Assembly (NCBI GenBank): GCA_903939755.1
Contig: CAJAII010000038.1
Coordinates: 37,637-101,636 of the forward strand
Source: an uncultured Flavobacteriales bacterium
GTDB lineage: Bacteria > Bacteroidota > Bacteroidia > Flavobacteriales_D > Crocinitomicaceae
Reading direction: 5' to 3'
DNA length: 64,000 nt
Shown here: one piece after another, positions 31,994-41,064 of the stretch
Position numbering within the stretch: position 1 is the stretch's first letter
Layout of the letters: each line of letters starts with the position of its first letter
Position numbers and translations under genes: made by a program
Notes under the pieces: generated by a model
What the model was told of the DNA's origin: nothing
The model's input: only the letters and a program-made list of their open reading frames with translations
Databases searched by the model: none

Positions 31994-32016
31994 CAAATAT
32001 AATCATAGTATCTTTG
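31994..32016. promoter_or_regulatory. divergent promoter pair (dehydrogenase / flippase)
   Basis: TATATTTG on the minus strand (31994-32001) precedes the dehydrogenase, and TATCTTTG on the plus strand (32009-32016) precedes the flippase. The two -7 elements are only 7 nt apart, so RNA polymerase binding must be mutually exclusive. The plus element contains a TTG that must not be used as the flippase start. Confidence 0.6.
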
Positions 32017-32022
32017 TCAAGT

Positions 32023-33315
32023 ATGGCATTCAATAGAATTAGCAAAATTACGAAAGGAGATTTTTTTAAATCGTTTACGGTTCTACTCTCCGGAACACTT
32101 ATCGCCCAACTTATTGGATACGCAATAGCGCCTATACTTACGCGTCTTTATACTACCGCTGAAATGGGTGAGCTTGGCTTCTATATGCGTCTCACAGGTT
32201 TTATTTCTGCTATTGCTACCTTGCGATACGAAGCGGCACTTCCATTGCCTAAAAAGGATGCACATTCCTTTCTATTATATCGCTTGGCCTATTTAATTTC
32301 GATGGTGGTGTTGCTAATTGTAACGGTCATCTTTTCTTTTTTATTGATCACGGGTTTAGGTAGCCAATTTGATTGGTGGTTTTACCTTTTTACAATTCTT
32401 GGAACGTCATGTGTCATAATTATTAATGTAGGAACAAGTTGGTCGGTGCGTATGGGGCAATATGCTATCATTTCAAGGCATAAAATTACAAATTCCTTTG
32501 TGGCAAATAGCTTGAAATGGTCGTTTTCGTTTTTTCAGATGAGTACATTCGGTTTGATTTTAGCGACTTTAATTGGTTATTTTCTTTCTTGCTTAGAATT
32601 TGCGTTTAATTTCAAAAAAATCCACGCAAAATTTAATACGGCTATTTCTAACAAGAAAACAAGGGTACTAATGCGCGAACACAAAGAATTCCCCACCTTA
32701 AATTTACCACATGTATTTGTAGATAATGGCAGAGACATGTTAATTGCCACCTTGATTTTCGCTTATTATTCAGTGGGGATTTATGGATCTTTTAATCATT
32801 CCTACACCATGTTGCGTATCCCATTGATGCTTATTGGTGTGGTGTTAGGGCAAATATTTTACAATAAAGCATCTGAATTATACAATAAAAAGAAATCGAT
32901 AATGCCGCTATTAAATAGAATGCTTTTGCTTTTAGCTGCTTTGTCCATTATTCCTTTTACCATCTTATTTTTCTTTGGGGAACCAATATTCATTTTTGTT
33001 TTTGGGCCAAATTGGGGACAAGCGGGTGCTTTTTCTGAAACGATGTCTGTTTGGCTGATGTTTAATTTTATTCTTTCTCCTATTACAGCTTTGCCATTAA
33101 TCATCGGAAAACAAAAAATCTCCTTCCTTTTTGGCTTAATTAGTTCGTTGCTACAAATTATTCCTTTATGGCTTTTGCCAATGAAATATGGTAATAGTGA
33201 AGGGGTATTTGATTTTACCCTTCAAATAATATCTTATTCGCAAGCTGCTTGGTTGGTATTTACTTTAGCGGTCTTTTATTCGTTGGCTAAGAAGGCTTCG
33301 ATCAAACATACATAA
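32023..33315 (+). CDS. polysaccharide/lipopolysaccharide flippase (MOP superfamily)
   Basis: 430-residue integral membrane protein with about 12 hydrophobic helices. The N-terminal pattern (FTVLLSGTLIAQLIGYAIAP, ILTRLYTTAEMGELGFYM) is typical of Wzx-like oligosaccharide flippases, which move lipid-linked glycans across the inner membrane. The ATG at 32023 is preferred because the upstream TTG falls within the -7 element. It lies apart from the polysaccharide locus that starts near 37 kb and may serve it. Confidence 0.85.
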   Translation: MAFNRISKITKGDFFKSFTVLLSGTLIAQLIGYAIAPILTRLYTTAEMGELGFYMRLTGFISAIATLRYEAALPLPKKDAHSFLLYRLAYLISMVVLLIVTVIFSFLLITGLGSQFDWWFYLFTILGTSCVIIINVGTSWSVRMGQYAIISRHKITNSFVANSLKWSFSFFQMSTFGLILATLIGYFLSCLEFAFNFKKIHAKFNTAISNKKTRVLMREHKEFPTLNLPHVFVDNGRDMLIATLIFAYYSVGIYGSFNHSYTMLRIPLMLIGVVLGQIFYNKASELYNKKKSIMPLLNRMLLLLAALSIIPFTILFFFGEPIFIFVFGPNWGQAGAFSETMSVWLMFNFILSPITALPLIIGKQKISFLFGLISSLLQIIPLWLLPMKYGNSEGVFDFTLQIISYSQAAWLVFTLAVFYSLAKKASIKHT

Positions 33316-33418
33316 TAGTTATTTCCGCTTAGAATTAGGATCAACAAATCGAAAGATATGAAATGGATGTGACGATTGTAGTCTATACCCGCCTTTTATT
33401 AGTAACTTTATTGCCAAC

Positions 33419-34615
33419 ATGAAATTTACCCAATTAAATCTCAACGAACAGTTGTTGGAAGCAATTTCACACATGGGCTTCGTAAATGCAACTCCAATTC
33501 AAGAATTAGCCATCCCTCAAATTTTAAGTAATAAGGATTTGATTGCTTGTGCTCAAACTGGTACTGGCAAAACGGCGGCATTCATACTACCAATTTTAAA
33601 TAAATTAACGGGGAAAGAAGATTATTCCATCGACACATTAATCATTGTACCAACGAGGGAATTGGCAGTTCAGATTGAACAAGAAATTCAAGGACTTTCC
33701 TACTTTGTATCGGTAGGGTCAAAAGCAATTTATGGTGGAGGAAGTGGAAAAGATTGGGATCTTCAAAAAGATGCGCTAAAGGATGGTACAGACATTATAG
33801 TTGCTACGCCGGGAAAATTGCTTTCGCATATTGCGCAAGGATATGTGGATTTTTCGAAAGTAAAACATTTAGTGTTGGATGAAGCGGATAAAATGTTGGA
33901 TATGGGTTTTACGGATGATCTAATGTCAATTATTTCCAAGCTGCCAGAAAAACGTCAAACGCTAATGTTCAGTGCAACAATGCCTAATAAAATCAGGGAA
34001 TTAGCCAAGAAGATCTTAAAGGATCCTGAAGAAATAACACTTTCTATTTCAAAGCCGGCAGAAGGTGTAAAACAAGCCGTCTACTTGACCTTTGATAATC
34101 AAAAAGTAGCGCTTATTAAACACATTCTTACAGAAAGACCCGATTATTCTAGCATCATTATTTTTACATCATCCAAACGAAAAGTGAGTGAAATTGTAAA
34201 TTCTTTACGTAAAAATGGCTTTAAATCACATGGTGTTTCTTCAAATTTGGACCAAAGTGAAAGAGAGGAAGTGCTTCAAGGATTTCGTTCTAAACGAATA
34301 AGAATCGTTGTAGCTACAGATGTTATGAGCCGTGGCATTGATATTAAAGAGATTAATTTGGTTATCAATTATGATACTCCATTTGATGCAGAAGATTATG
34401 TACATCGCGTAGGTAGAACTGCACGTGCAAATACAAAAGGCGAAGCAATAACACTTGTGAATGAGAAGGACATGAAAAAACTTACTCAAATTCAGAAGTT
34501 AATTGAAGCTGAGATAACGCAAGTTTCTCTTCCAGAAGAATTAGGAGAAGGGCCCGAATTTAAGATTCATTCTAATTTTGTTAAACGGCCATTCAAAGGG
34601 AAACATAAAAACTAG
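33419..34615 (+). CDS. DEAD-box RNA helicase
   Basis: 398-residue ATP-dependent RNA helicase with all core motifs: Q motif (ATPIQELAIP), AQTGTGKT (residues 45-52), PTREL, TPGKLL, DEAD (154-157), SAT (185-187) and HRVGRTARA. The C-terminal extension is short and basic (KRPFKGKHKN). Closest in layout to RhlE/CsdA-like helicases without a DbpA tail. Its stop lies inside the long terminator hairpin. Confidence 0.95.
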   Translation: MKFTQLNLNEQLLEAISHMGFVNATPIQELAIPQILSNKDLIACAQTGTGKTAAFILPILNKLTGKEDYSIDTLIIVPTRELAVQIEQEIQGLSYFVSVGSKAIYGGGSGKDWDLQKDALKDGTDIIVATPGKLLSHIAQGYVDFSKVKHLVLDEADKMLDMGFTDDLMSIISKLPEKRQTLMFSATMPNKIRELAKKILKDPEEITLSISKPAEGVKQAVYLTFDNQKVALIKHILTERPDYSSIIIFTSSKRKVSEIVNSLRKNGFKSHGVSSNLDQSEREEVLQGFRSKRIRIVVATDVMSRGIDIKEINLVINYDTPFDAEDYVHRVGRTARANTKGEAITLVNEKDMKKLTQIQKLIEAEITQVSLPEELGEGPEFKIHSNFVKRPFKGKHKN

Positions 34616-34661
34616 CAGTATAGGATTACATTCTCTTATGTAATCCCTATACTGCTAGTTT
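34609..34661. terminator. bidirectional terminator hairpin between convergent genes
   Basis: Arms 34609-34631 and 34638-34661 are complementary over 23 bp with one bulged C; the loop is TCTCTT. The stem includes the helicase stop codon and ends 9 nt from the convergent gene at 34671, so it can serve both strands. Confidence 0.75.
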
Positions 34662-34670
34662 CTAAAATGA

Positions 34671-35138
34671 TTATTTCAATACAAGCGCATAGTTTTCACT
34701 GAAAACCCAAAAGTAAATTTTGGATTCTTCGTTAGTTGCCCAAGTAGAATTATCTACAGATAAGCCTTCAAGCGAAACCTTTTGAGCATATAGATAGTCG
34801 CCATTGTCATCTTTGTAACAATTGACATACTTATCATCCCACTCAATTCTTTTCTCTTCTGAGCGTGCCGCATCGTAACGCAAGGTCATTTCTGTAATAG
34901 CCTCACCATCGCTATATATTTCTACTTTATAAATCTTTCCCTTTACAACAGGAGTAATTAGCATCTTAAAATCTAAATCTTGATCTATAGCGGTCCATTC
35001 ATCTGGCCATTCATCCCATTCAGCATAATCGGGATGATATTCGATGTATTTTTTACCTGTAAATATAATTGCTTGCGCACTTATGTTTTGTACAGCGAAG
35101 AAAAATAACACAAAAAGCAATAAAATTTTCGTTTTCAT
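34671..35138 (-). CDS. secreted hypothetical protein, 155 aa
   Basis: Signal peptide residues 1-22 (ends NISAQ). The mature part is acidic with many Trp and Tyr (DYAEWDEWPDEWTAIDQDLD) and looks beta-rich. No family recognised. The 17-nt gap from the lipoprotein gene at 35156 suggests one transcript. Confidence 0.65.
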   Translation of the reverse strand: MKTKILLLFVLFFFAVQNISAQAIIFTGKKYIEYHPDYAEWDEWPDEWTAIDQDLDFKMLITPVVKGKIYKVEIYSDGEAITEMTLRYDAARSEEKRIEWDDKYVNCYKDDNGDYLYAQKVSLEGLSVDNSTWATNEESKIYFWVFSENYALVLK

Positions 35139-35155
35139 AAGGTCTGGTTAACTAA

Positions 35156-35914
35156 TTATTGAACTGGAGTTTTTTTCTTATCACGAATGAAATAGACAAT
35201 CTCGTTTCTTAAGGCTTTACCATAATTAACTTTAACACTATCCTTTCCAATCAAGGTAATTGAGCCACCTTTTCCAAAATATGATCCGCCACCTTGAAAA
35301 ATTCTAGCGCTCATTTTAAGGATTCCATCTTTATCATAGGATATTTCTTTATAGATTTTATTGTCTTTTATCCAACCGTTTTGTGATGAATTACTCAATG
35401 CATTTATTATGTCGGAGGATTCTCTTTTAAAATAAATTATGGAGCCAGATAATGAACCTTTTCCTTTAAATGTGAAATCATTTAAGAATGAATCATAACG
35501 ATAGTTTAGAGCTGCCTTGAGTTCATCAGATGGCAGTTTAGTTTTGTAATTATCATAGAGCTTAAAAAAACTTTTAAGGCTATCATTCTTGATCATGGTA
35601 ATTAACTCATCTTTAAATTTCCTTCTTGAAGGGTTAACGAGACTTGTATCACTACCATACGTGATAAATGCGCTGCTTAATAAATCCCAATTATGAAGAT
35701 GAATGATTTTTTCGAAACAAAGTTTCTTCATGTTTTTGGCTGAATCCAACCATTCTTTATCGTCTGGTAGCAACCTGTCAAAATAGTATAATGCACTATC
35801 ATATTTTTGAACTTGATAAAAGGATATCCCTTTTTCATAAGTTTCTGGTGGACCACAACTTACAAGTAGTAATCCCAATGCAAAAGCATAGGTAAAAAGT
35901 TTAATTTTTCTCAT
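35156..35914 (-). CDS. lipoprotein, copy B of a tandem duplicate
   Basis: 252 residues with a lipoprotein signal peptide: the lipobox is LVSCG near residue 20, and mature GPPETYEKGISFYQVQKYDS follows. Residues ~30-70 read like a degenerate TPR (ALYYFDRLLPDDKEWLDSAK). The first ~70 residues are nearly identical to the upstream neighbour (36054-36836); the middle diverges and the C-terminus again aligns (YFIR then KKTP). Function unknown. Confidence 0.75.
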   Translation of the reverse strand: MRKIKLFTYAFALGLLLVSCGPPETYEKGISFYQVQKYDSALYYFDRLLPDDKEWLDSAKNMKKLCFEKIIHLHNWDLLSSAFITYGSDTSLVNPSRRKFKDELITMIKNDSLKSFFKLYDNYKTKLPSDELKAALNYRYDSFLNDFTFKGKGSLSGSIIYFKRESSDIINALSNSSQNGWIKDNKIYKEISYDKDGILKMSARIFQGGGSYFGKGGSITLIGKDSVKVNYGKALRNEIVYFIRDKKKTPVQ

Positions 35915-37012
35915 CGTTAGTATTAAGTTAATAATTTGAGGAGTAAAAATAATGGATTTTTCTTAAAGCAGGAAATTTTACAGTTATATTCTGTTCAAAA
36001 AAGCTAAAAAATCGCTTGATTGAACTGTAATAAATAGCAGAATTGCTTGTCAATTATTTTTTATTTTCTTGCCCTTCTGGTGTTAATTTCTCACCTCGAA
36101 TGAAATAATTAATTCTTCCAGATGTCATTGACGTGCCATAGTCGATAAAAAGTGAATCTTTCGAAATAAATCGTAAACTTCCTTTTTGGGCAAAATATGT
36201 TCCACCTGACGAATTGTTCCATAATTTTGGTTTCATGGAAAATTTCCCGTCCTTGGTATATTTAATTTCTTTGTATATAACTATGTTTTTTGACCAAAAA
36301 TCATTGTTGACATTCGAAATTAATTGACTTTCATTCTTATTATTTCGTTCATATTTTAGTTTGCCTTTTGATAATCCTTTAGTACCTTTCCAGTTATAAT
36401 CCTTAAGAAAATCATCAATATGTTTATTCATCACGCTCATTAACACCAAGGAGTTAAATCGATCTTTGTACGAATCATAAACTTTGTAAAAAGCTTTTGT
36501 ACTATCTTTATTTATCATGTTGATCAATTCTTTTTCAAGGGTTTTGTTGGCGGTTTTCATGAGTAATGAATCCTTTCCGTATAGGTCTAATTGTTTATTG
36601 TAATTAACCCAGTCATGATTAACAATCATTTTTTCGAAACAAAGTTGCTTCATATTTTTAGCTGAATCCAACCATTCTTTATCGTCGGGTAGTAACCTGT
36701 CAAAATAGTATAAAGCACTATCATATTTTTGAACTTTATAAAAGGAAAGTCCTTTTTCATAGGTTTCTGGTGGCCCACAACTTACAAGTAGTAATCCCAA
36801 TGCAAAAGCGTAGCTGAAAAGTTTAACTATTCTCATTGAATTTTAATTTTATTAGGTGAGGTATAAAAATAATAGATTTTTCTTAAAGAATGAAATTTTA
36901 CAGTTATATTCTGTTTAAAAAAGGTAAAAAATCGCTTTATTGAACTGAAATAAATAGAAGAATTGCTTATCAATTATCTTTTATTTTTTTGCCCATCTAG
37001 TGTTAATTTCTC
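35915..37012 (-). repeat. tandem duplication unit of about 920 bp, second copy partial
   Basis: The segment containing the 3' end of gene A (36054-36092), the gap 35915-36053 and gene B matches the segment containing the 3' end of the glycosyltransferase (36974-37012), the gap 36837-36973 and gene A. The 39-nt coding tails differ at 4 positions. Both gaps carry ACAGTTATATTCTGT. The offset is 920 bp. Confidence 0.8.
36054..36836 (-). CDS. lipoprotein, copy A of a tandem duplicate
   Basis: 260 residues: a lipoprotein signal peptide (lipobox LVSCG) and the same TPR-like start as copy B (GPPETYEKGLSFYKVQKYDS). The centre (residues ~75-190) has diverged freely from copy B, whereas the termini have not. 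The last 13 residues, EKLTPEGQENKK with stop, match the tail of the adjacent glycosyltransferase (EKLTLDGQKNKR). Probably envelope-associated; function unknown. Confidence 0.75.
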   Translation of the reverse strand: MRIVKLFSYAFALGLLLVSCGPPETYEKGLSFYKVQKYDSALYYFDRLLPDDKEWLDSAKNMKQLCFEKMIVNHDWVNYNKQLDLYGKDSLLMKTANKTLEKELINMINKDSTKAFYKVYDSYKDRFNSLVLMSVMNKHIDDFLKDYNWKGTKGLSKGKLKYERNNKNESQLISNVNNDFWSKNIVIYKEIKYTKDGKFSMKPKLWNNSSGGTYFAQKGSLRFISKDSLFIDYGTSMTSGRINYFIRGEKLTPEGQENKK

Positions 37013-38041
37013 GTAAATTGAAGCAAACAAACGTTTATTTATTTCTTTGGTAGCGCGACTATCAATGAGGACATGGTTTTTTTCTTGAATGACATTTAAA
37101 TCTAGTGTTAAGGCTGTTTCTACATCTTTTGACAAATTCCCATTGCTGATAATTCCATTCTCTAGGTGTGTAATCCATTCCTTGTTTGCTGGTAGATTGG
37201 AGGTGATGGGAAGGCAGCCATAAGCCATTGCTTCCAATAAACTGATAGAGGTGCCATCACTTTTCGGAATCGATATGTAAATCATAGCCTTTTTATAATA
37301 GCGAATATTTTCTTCACTTGTAAGAAATCCTACGAATTCAATGGTGTTCTCAGGCAATTCTTCGGCAACTATTTTCTTTAGATAAGTCGTTTGATTTCCT
37401 TCAGCGGCAATAATTAATTTCCATTTCGGATTCTTTACTAAAAAATCTTTCAGTTGTAAAATAAGTTGATCAATATTATATAGCGTTTCATGCATTCGAT
37501 TTGAATAGATAATCGATTCACGCGTAAATATTTCCTCGTTCTTATTAATCTCAACGCCAAAATTGACAATAACCACTTCTTTTTTTTCGTTGAGTTGATG
37601 TATTGCTTCCGCCATAAATGATGCATCTGCTGTAATTACAGTTGCTTTTTTTAAAACATAACGCACCATTGCGCGATACAAGAATCCTTTATTGGGTAAT
37701 ATAAGGACATCACTCCCCCATGTTGTCAGTACGATTGGTATGCGCGTCGAATTAGCAAGAACTGTTATCAACGCATAGCTGTTTGCTTGATGAACATGGA
37801 TGATGTCAGGATTAAATTCTTTAATGATAGATCTTAGTCCCCTTACACTTTTCCAAAATTTAATTGGGTTTTTTAATCCAAAATCGATCGTTATACAGGC
37901 TGAAAAATCTATGGTACTGTTGCTAACCACTAATATAGATTCAAAAGAATCAGAAATAAGACCATGAAAATTGCGTAAATGAGCATTTCCTTTGCTTCCA
38001 CCGATGAGTAAAAGTTTTTTATGCTTTTGCATGCGTTTCAT
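36974..38041 (-). CDS. glycosyltransferase family 4 (GT-B) with lipoprotein-derived C-terminal tail
   Basis: 355-residue cytosolic GT-B enzyme for a surface polysaccharide. The N-domain has LLIGGSKGNAHLRNF and DIIHVHQANSYALI; the C-domain has the donor-binding segment PKSDGTSISLLEAMAYGCLP with the E-x7-E type spacing. Acceptor and donor are unknown. The last 12 codons plus stop are homologous to the end of the neighbouring lipoprotein gene, so the original C-terminus was probably replaced. Its start overlaps the polymerase gene by 23 nt. Confidence 0.88.
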   Translation of the reverse strand: MKRMQKHKKLLLIGGSKGNAHLRNFHGLISDSFESILVVSNSTIDFSACITIDFGLKNPIKFWKSVRGLRSIIKEFNPDIIHVHQANSYALITVLANSTRIPIVLTTWGSDVLILPNKGFLYRAMVRYVLKKATVITADASFMAEAIHQLNEKKEVVIVNFGVEINKNEEIFTRESIIYSNRMHETLYNIDQLILQLKDFLVKNPKWKLIIAAEGNQTTYLKKIVAEELPENTIEFVGFLTSEENIRYYKKAMIYISIPKSDGTSISLLEAMAYGCLPITSNLPANKEWITHLENGIISNGNLSKDVETALTLDLNVIQEKNHVLIDSRATKEINKRLFASIYEKLTLDGQKNKR

Positions 38042-39239
38042 TAAGAAAGTGATTTTTTAAGGCCCAGCTAATTCCAAATATATAGATTATTACAATATTT
38101 TTTTCTGTTAATGGGTTGTTTGTAATGGCACTAATGATCATTAAAATTACTAAAAATAGTCCTTGTATAGCATAGGGCGTTGTCTTATTCCAAAATTTCA
38201 TCAAAGGATAAATGAATATGCTTAAGTAGACACCTAATCCAACAATACCATAACGCCAAGTCATTAACAGGTATTCATTTTCTGAATAAATATGATTTAC
38301 ATAAAAAAAGTTTTTGTTAGGTCCATAACCAAATAAGGGATGTAATAAAATCATATCTACCAAAATTCTCCAGGATTCCCATCTGCTTCGTATAGAACCG
38401 CTCAACAAGGCAGAGCCATCGAGCAAACTATTATTATAGGAAGGGTATTTAAAAAAGGATGTTACTAGCATCCATGATAAAAAGTATACGGAGCTTGTCC
38501 CTAAAAGAATAATTATCCACTGCCTAAATTTAAATTTTCCATGATGAATGATGAGTAAAAAAAGTAAAAGAAAAATGATTATAAACATTAATGTTCGTGA
38601 TTGACAAAGGAAGGCCATCATCAGCGCAACAAAAAAGATAATAAGTTCATTTTTTTTAAAATTAAATGGGAAATAAAATATGGCAAAAACACCGAAAAGT
38701 AAGCCATTCGTATTTGGATTCCCCATGGTTCCTGCTAACCTTTTTACTGCCGGGTTTCCTAATGAATCTAAACCAAAATATTTAATGTGGATGCCCCCAT
38801 TGTAATAATGTTCAAGGTAATAATTTATATTAAATAGATTAAAAAAATGAAGTAGATTGACAAGAACGAGTAGCCCAAAAAGTAGATGAATCAAGTTCTT
38901 TATTGCTATAAAATTTATGAGCGAAAAAAACACTGAAAGAAGAGCTATTTTGAACATTTTGTAGATTTCGAAATAAGGATTCAGTTCCTCATGATTTTTT
39001 GTAATAAAAATCGAAATAAGTATATATAAACTGAAAATAAGTGGGATAAGACTATAACCTAATGAAGTAATTTCTTTTCTTTTCTTCCAACTAATTACGG
39101 CAATAACTGGAAGTAAAAAGTCAATCGTTTGAAACAATGGCATTGAATTACCGAAATTGATGTCAGGTAAAAGAACAGCAGCGAATATTAGGAAAAATCC
39201 TAAAAATGAAAGGCTGTAATTAGTTAGCCCATGCATCAT
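38019..39239 (-). CDS. O-antigen polymerase/ligase-like membrane protein (Wzy/WaaL family)
   Basis: 406 residues with about ten hydrophobic helices. The periplasmic loop typical of the family is visible around LSGSIRSRWESWRILVDMIL, LHPLFGYGPN (the G-x-G-x-N after an R...W segment). Such proteins polymerise or transfer undecaprenol-linked glycans. It overlaps the GT gene (23 nt) and the acyltransferase (20 nt), indicating tight coupling. Confidence 0.82.
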   Translation of the reverse strand: MMHGLTNYSLSFLGFFLIFAAVLLPDINFGNSMPLFQTIDFLLPVIAVISWKKRKEITSLGYSLIPLIFSLYILISIFITKNHEELNPYFEIYKMFKIALLSVFFSLINFIAIKNLIHLLFGLLVLVNLLHFFNLFNINYYLEHYYNGGIHIKYFGLDSLGNPAVKRLAGTMGNPNTNGLLFGVFAIFYFPFNFKKNELIIFFVALMMAFLCQSRTLMFIIIFLLLFLLIIHHGKFKFRQWIIILLGTSSVYFLSWMLVTSFFKYPSYNNSLLDGSALLSGSIRSRWESWRILVDMILLHPLFGYGPNKNFFYVNHIYSENEYLLMTWRYGIVGLGVYLSIFIYPLMKFWNKTTPYAIQGLFLVILMIISAITNNPLTEKNIVIIYIFGISWALKNHFLNETHAKA

Positions 39240-39795
39240 AATTCGATTTTAATGAAGGGTGTTCTTTTAATATGGGTTCGTCTAATGTCCGGGTATCGCC
39301 AATTATTTTTGCAGGATTGCCAGAAATGATTGAAAAGTCTGGAAAATCCCCCTTCACATAACTGTAAGCAGATACGATACAACCTTTTCCAATCTTTGTG
39401 TCTGGCATTATTGTAGCATGGGGACCAATAAATGAATATTTGCCAATTTCTATATTTCCTTTAACATATCCTATCATATCAGCACCTGCATAATTCTCTC
39501 CATATACGCGCATTGACAAATGGCTTGAATGACTTGTCATGGTTATAAAAGAGGTAAGTTGACAACCTTCATGAATAATAATTCCTTGGCTGGCTTCAAT
39601 AAAATTATGATGTCCAATATAAACGTTTATACCTAATTCTAATGATTCGGGATGATCAATAAATGTTGTGTTTGAAATGCGAGTATTTCGAATTAGTTGG
39701 CCATTATTATTGTATATCTTGTGACGCATTACTGGACGAAATTTCATGAAGAAACGAACGAATACTTTTTCTATAACTGAATTCTTACAAAGCAT
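39220..39795 (-). CDS. left-handed beta-helix (hexapeptide) acyltransferase
   Basis: 191 residues. Hexapeptide repeats ([LIV]-G-x4) run from about 55 to 160: LGINVYIGHHNFI, EGCQLTSFITMTSHSS, GNIEIGKYSFIGPHATIM, IGKGCIVSAYSYVKGD, ISGNPAKIIG. This is the WbbJ/maa-type O-acetyltransferase pattern, here probably acetylating a sugar in the polysaccharide. First gene of the leftward transcript. Confidence 0.88.
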   Translation of the reverse strand: MLCKNSVIEKVFVRFFMKFRPVMRHKIYNNNGQLIRNTRISNTTFIDHPESLELGINVYIGHHNFIEASQGIIIHEGCQLTSFITMTSHSSHLSMRVYGENYAGADMIGYVKGNIEIGKYSFIGPHATIMPDTKIGKGCIVSAYSYVKGDFPDFSIISGNPAKIIGDTRTLDEPILKEHPSLKSNYDAWAN

Positions 39796-39896
39796 GCTTG
39801 TTTTTTTTTATTAGCGAAGATAAGTTAAAAACAAACGTGAAATATTACTTTGCGATCGTAGCAGTTGGTTAAAATAAGTGGTATCTGTAATTTAAC

Positions 39897-39904
39897 TACT
39901 TTTG
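39897..39904 (+). promoter_or_regulatory. -7 element of the rightward polysaccharide operon
   Basis: TACTTTTG matches TAnnTTTG and lies 32 nt before the ATG at 39937. No convincing -33 element is seen at 19-nt spacing. The leftward operon starts from the same 141-nt gap, where only a near match (TATCTTCG on the minus strand) is visible. Confidence 0.5.
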
Positions 39905-39936
39905 TTTTTATGAATGCGAAATAATTAACATCAAAT

Positions 39937-41064
39937 ATGGATTCCTCTCAAACGGTAAAAATCGTCCATTTAAGCAGTGTGCATGGGGATCATGACGTTA
40001 GGATTCTTCTTAAGGAATGCTCTTCTCTAGCAAGTAAATTAGATAATGTATCGGTGAATTTGATATTGGCTGGTGTTAAAGAAAGAGAAGAGTTTGGTGT
40101 TCATATTCATTCGGTTTCGAAATACTACGGTTCGCGATTAAAACGAATGTGGCTTACCGTAAATCAAGTTTTTTTGAAAGCTATCTCCTTAGATGCGGAT
40201 ATTTATCATCTCCATGACCCAGAATTATTGCGAATAGCACTTAAACTTAAGCGAAGAGGAAAAATTGTTGTTTATGATGCACATGAAGATTTACCACGTC
40301 AAATTATGGGAAAATCCTACCTTCCATTAAAAAGTCTTTTAGCTGCTTTTTTTGAACGCTATGAAAACTATGTTGTTAAACGATTAGATGGAGTTGTAAC
40401 GGCAACACCTTTTATTGCTGATAGATTTAAAAAGGTGAACGATCTTACCATTGATATTAATAATTTCCCATTGGAATCCGAAATAGAATTCACTAAAAAT
40501 GATGCTTCAGTTAAAGAAAACAGGGTTTGCTTTATCGGTGGTATTAGTTCAATACGTGGGATAAGTCAATTGGTCGATGCATTCGAGAATTCAGAGGTTC
40601 GATTGTCCTTAGCTGGAGAAATTGAAAGCGAGTATTTTAATGAATTAACCGTAAAGAATGGATGGCGGAATGTAGATGCATTAGGTTTTATTAATCGTTC
40701 ACATGCAGTAGCTTTGAAGCAAAAATGCCTTGCAGGGATCGTTACTTTTTTACCTTATCCAAATCATATTAACGCACAGCCGAATAAGATTTTTGAATAC
40801 ATGGCCGCAGGTCTTCCTGTGATTGGTTCAAATTTCCCACTTTGGAAGGAGATTATCGAACAAAATAATTGTGGAATTTGTGTTGACCCATCTGATAGTA
40901 TGGCAATAGCTGAGGCTATTCATCATTTAGCATCAAACAAGGAGTTAGCTAGGAAAATGGGTGAGAATGGAAGCCGATTAGTGAAAGAAAAATATAATTG
41001 GTTACAAGAAGAAAATAAATTAATTGATTTTTACCGTCAATTAATGCAAAGTAGTTGCAAATGA
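39937..41064 (+). CDS. glycosyltransferase family 4
   Basis: 375-residue GT-B enzyme. VHLSSVHGDHDVRILLKEC at the start is typical of a polysaccharide GT4 group; YHLHDPELLRIALKLKRRGK and YDAHEDLPRQIM follow; the donor-binding part has NKIFEYMAAGLPVIGSNFP. First gene of the rightward operon; its stop overlaps the next start by 4 nt. Confidence 0.9.
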   Translation: MDSSQTVKIVHLSSVHGDHDVRILLKECSSLASKLDNVSVNLILAGVKEREEFGVHIHSVSKYYGSRLKRMWLTVNQVFLKAISLDADIYHLHDPELLRIALKLKRRGKIVVYDAHEDLPRQIMGKSYLPLKSLLAAFFERYENYVVKRLDGVVTATPFIADRFKKVNDLTIDINNFPLESEIEFTKNDASVKENRVCFIGGISSIRGISQLVDAFENSEVRLSLAGEIESEYFNELTVKNGWRNVDALGFINRSHAVALKQKCLAGIVTFLPYPNHINAQPNKIFEYMAAGLPVIGSNFPLWKEIIEQNNCGICVDPSDSMAIAEAIHHLASNKELARKMGENGSRLVKEKYNWLQEENKLIDFYRQLMQSSCK

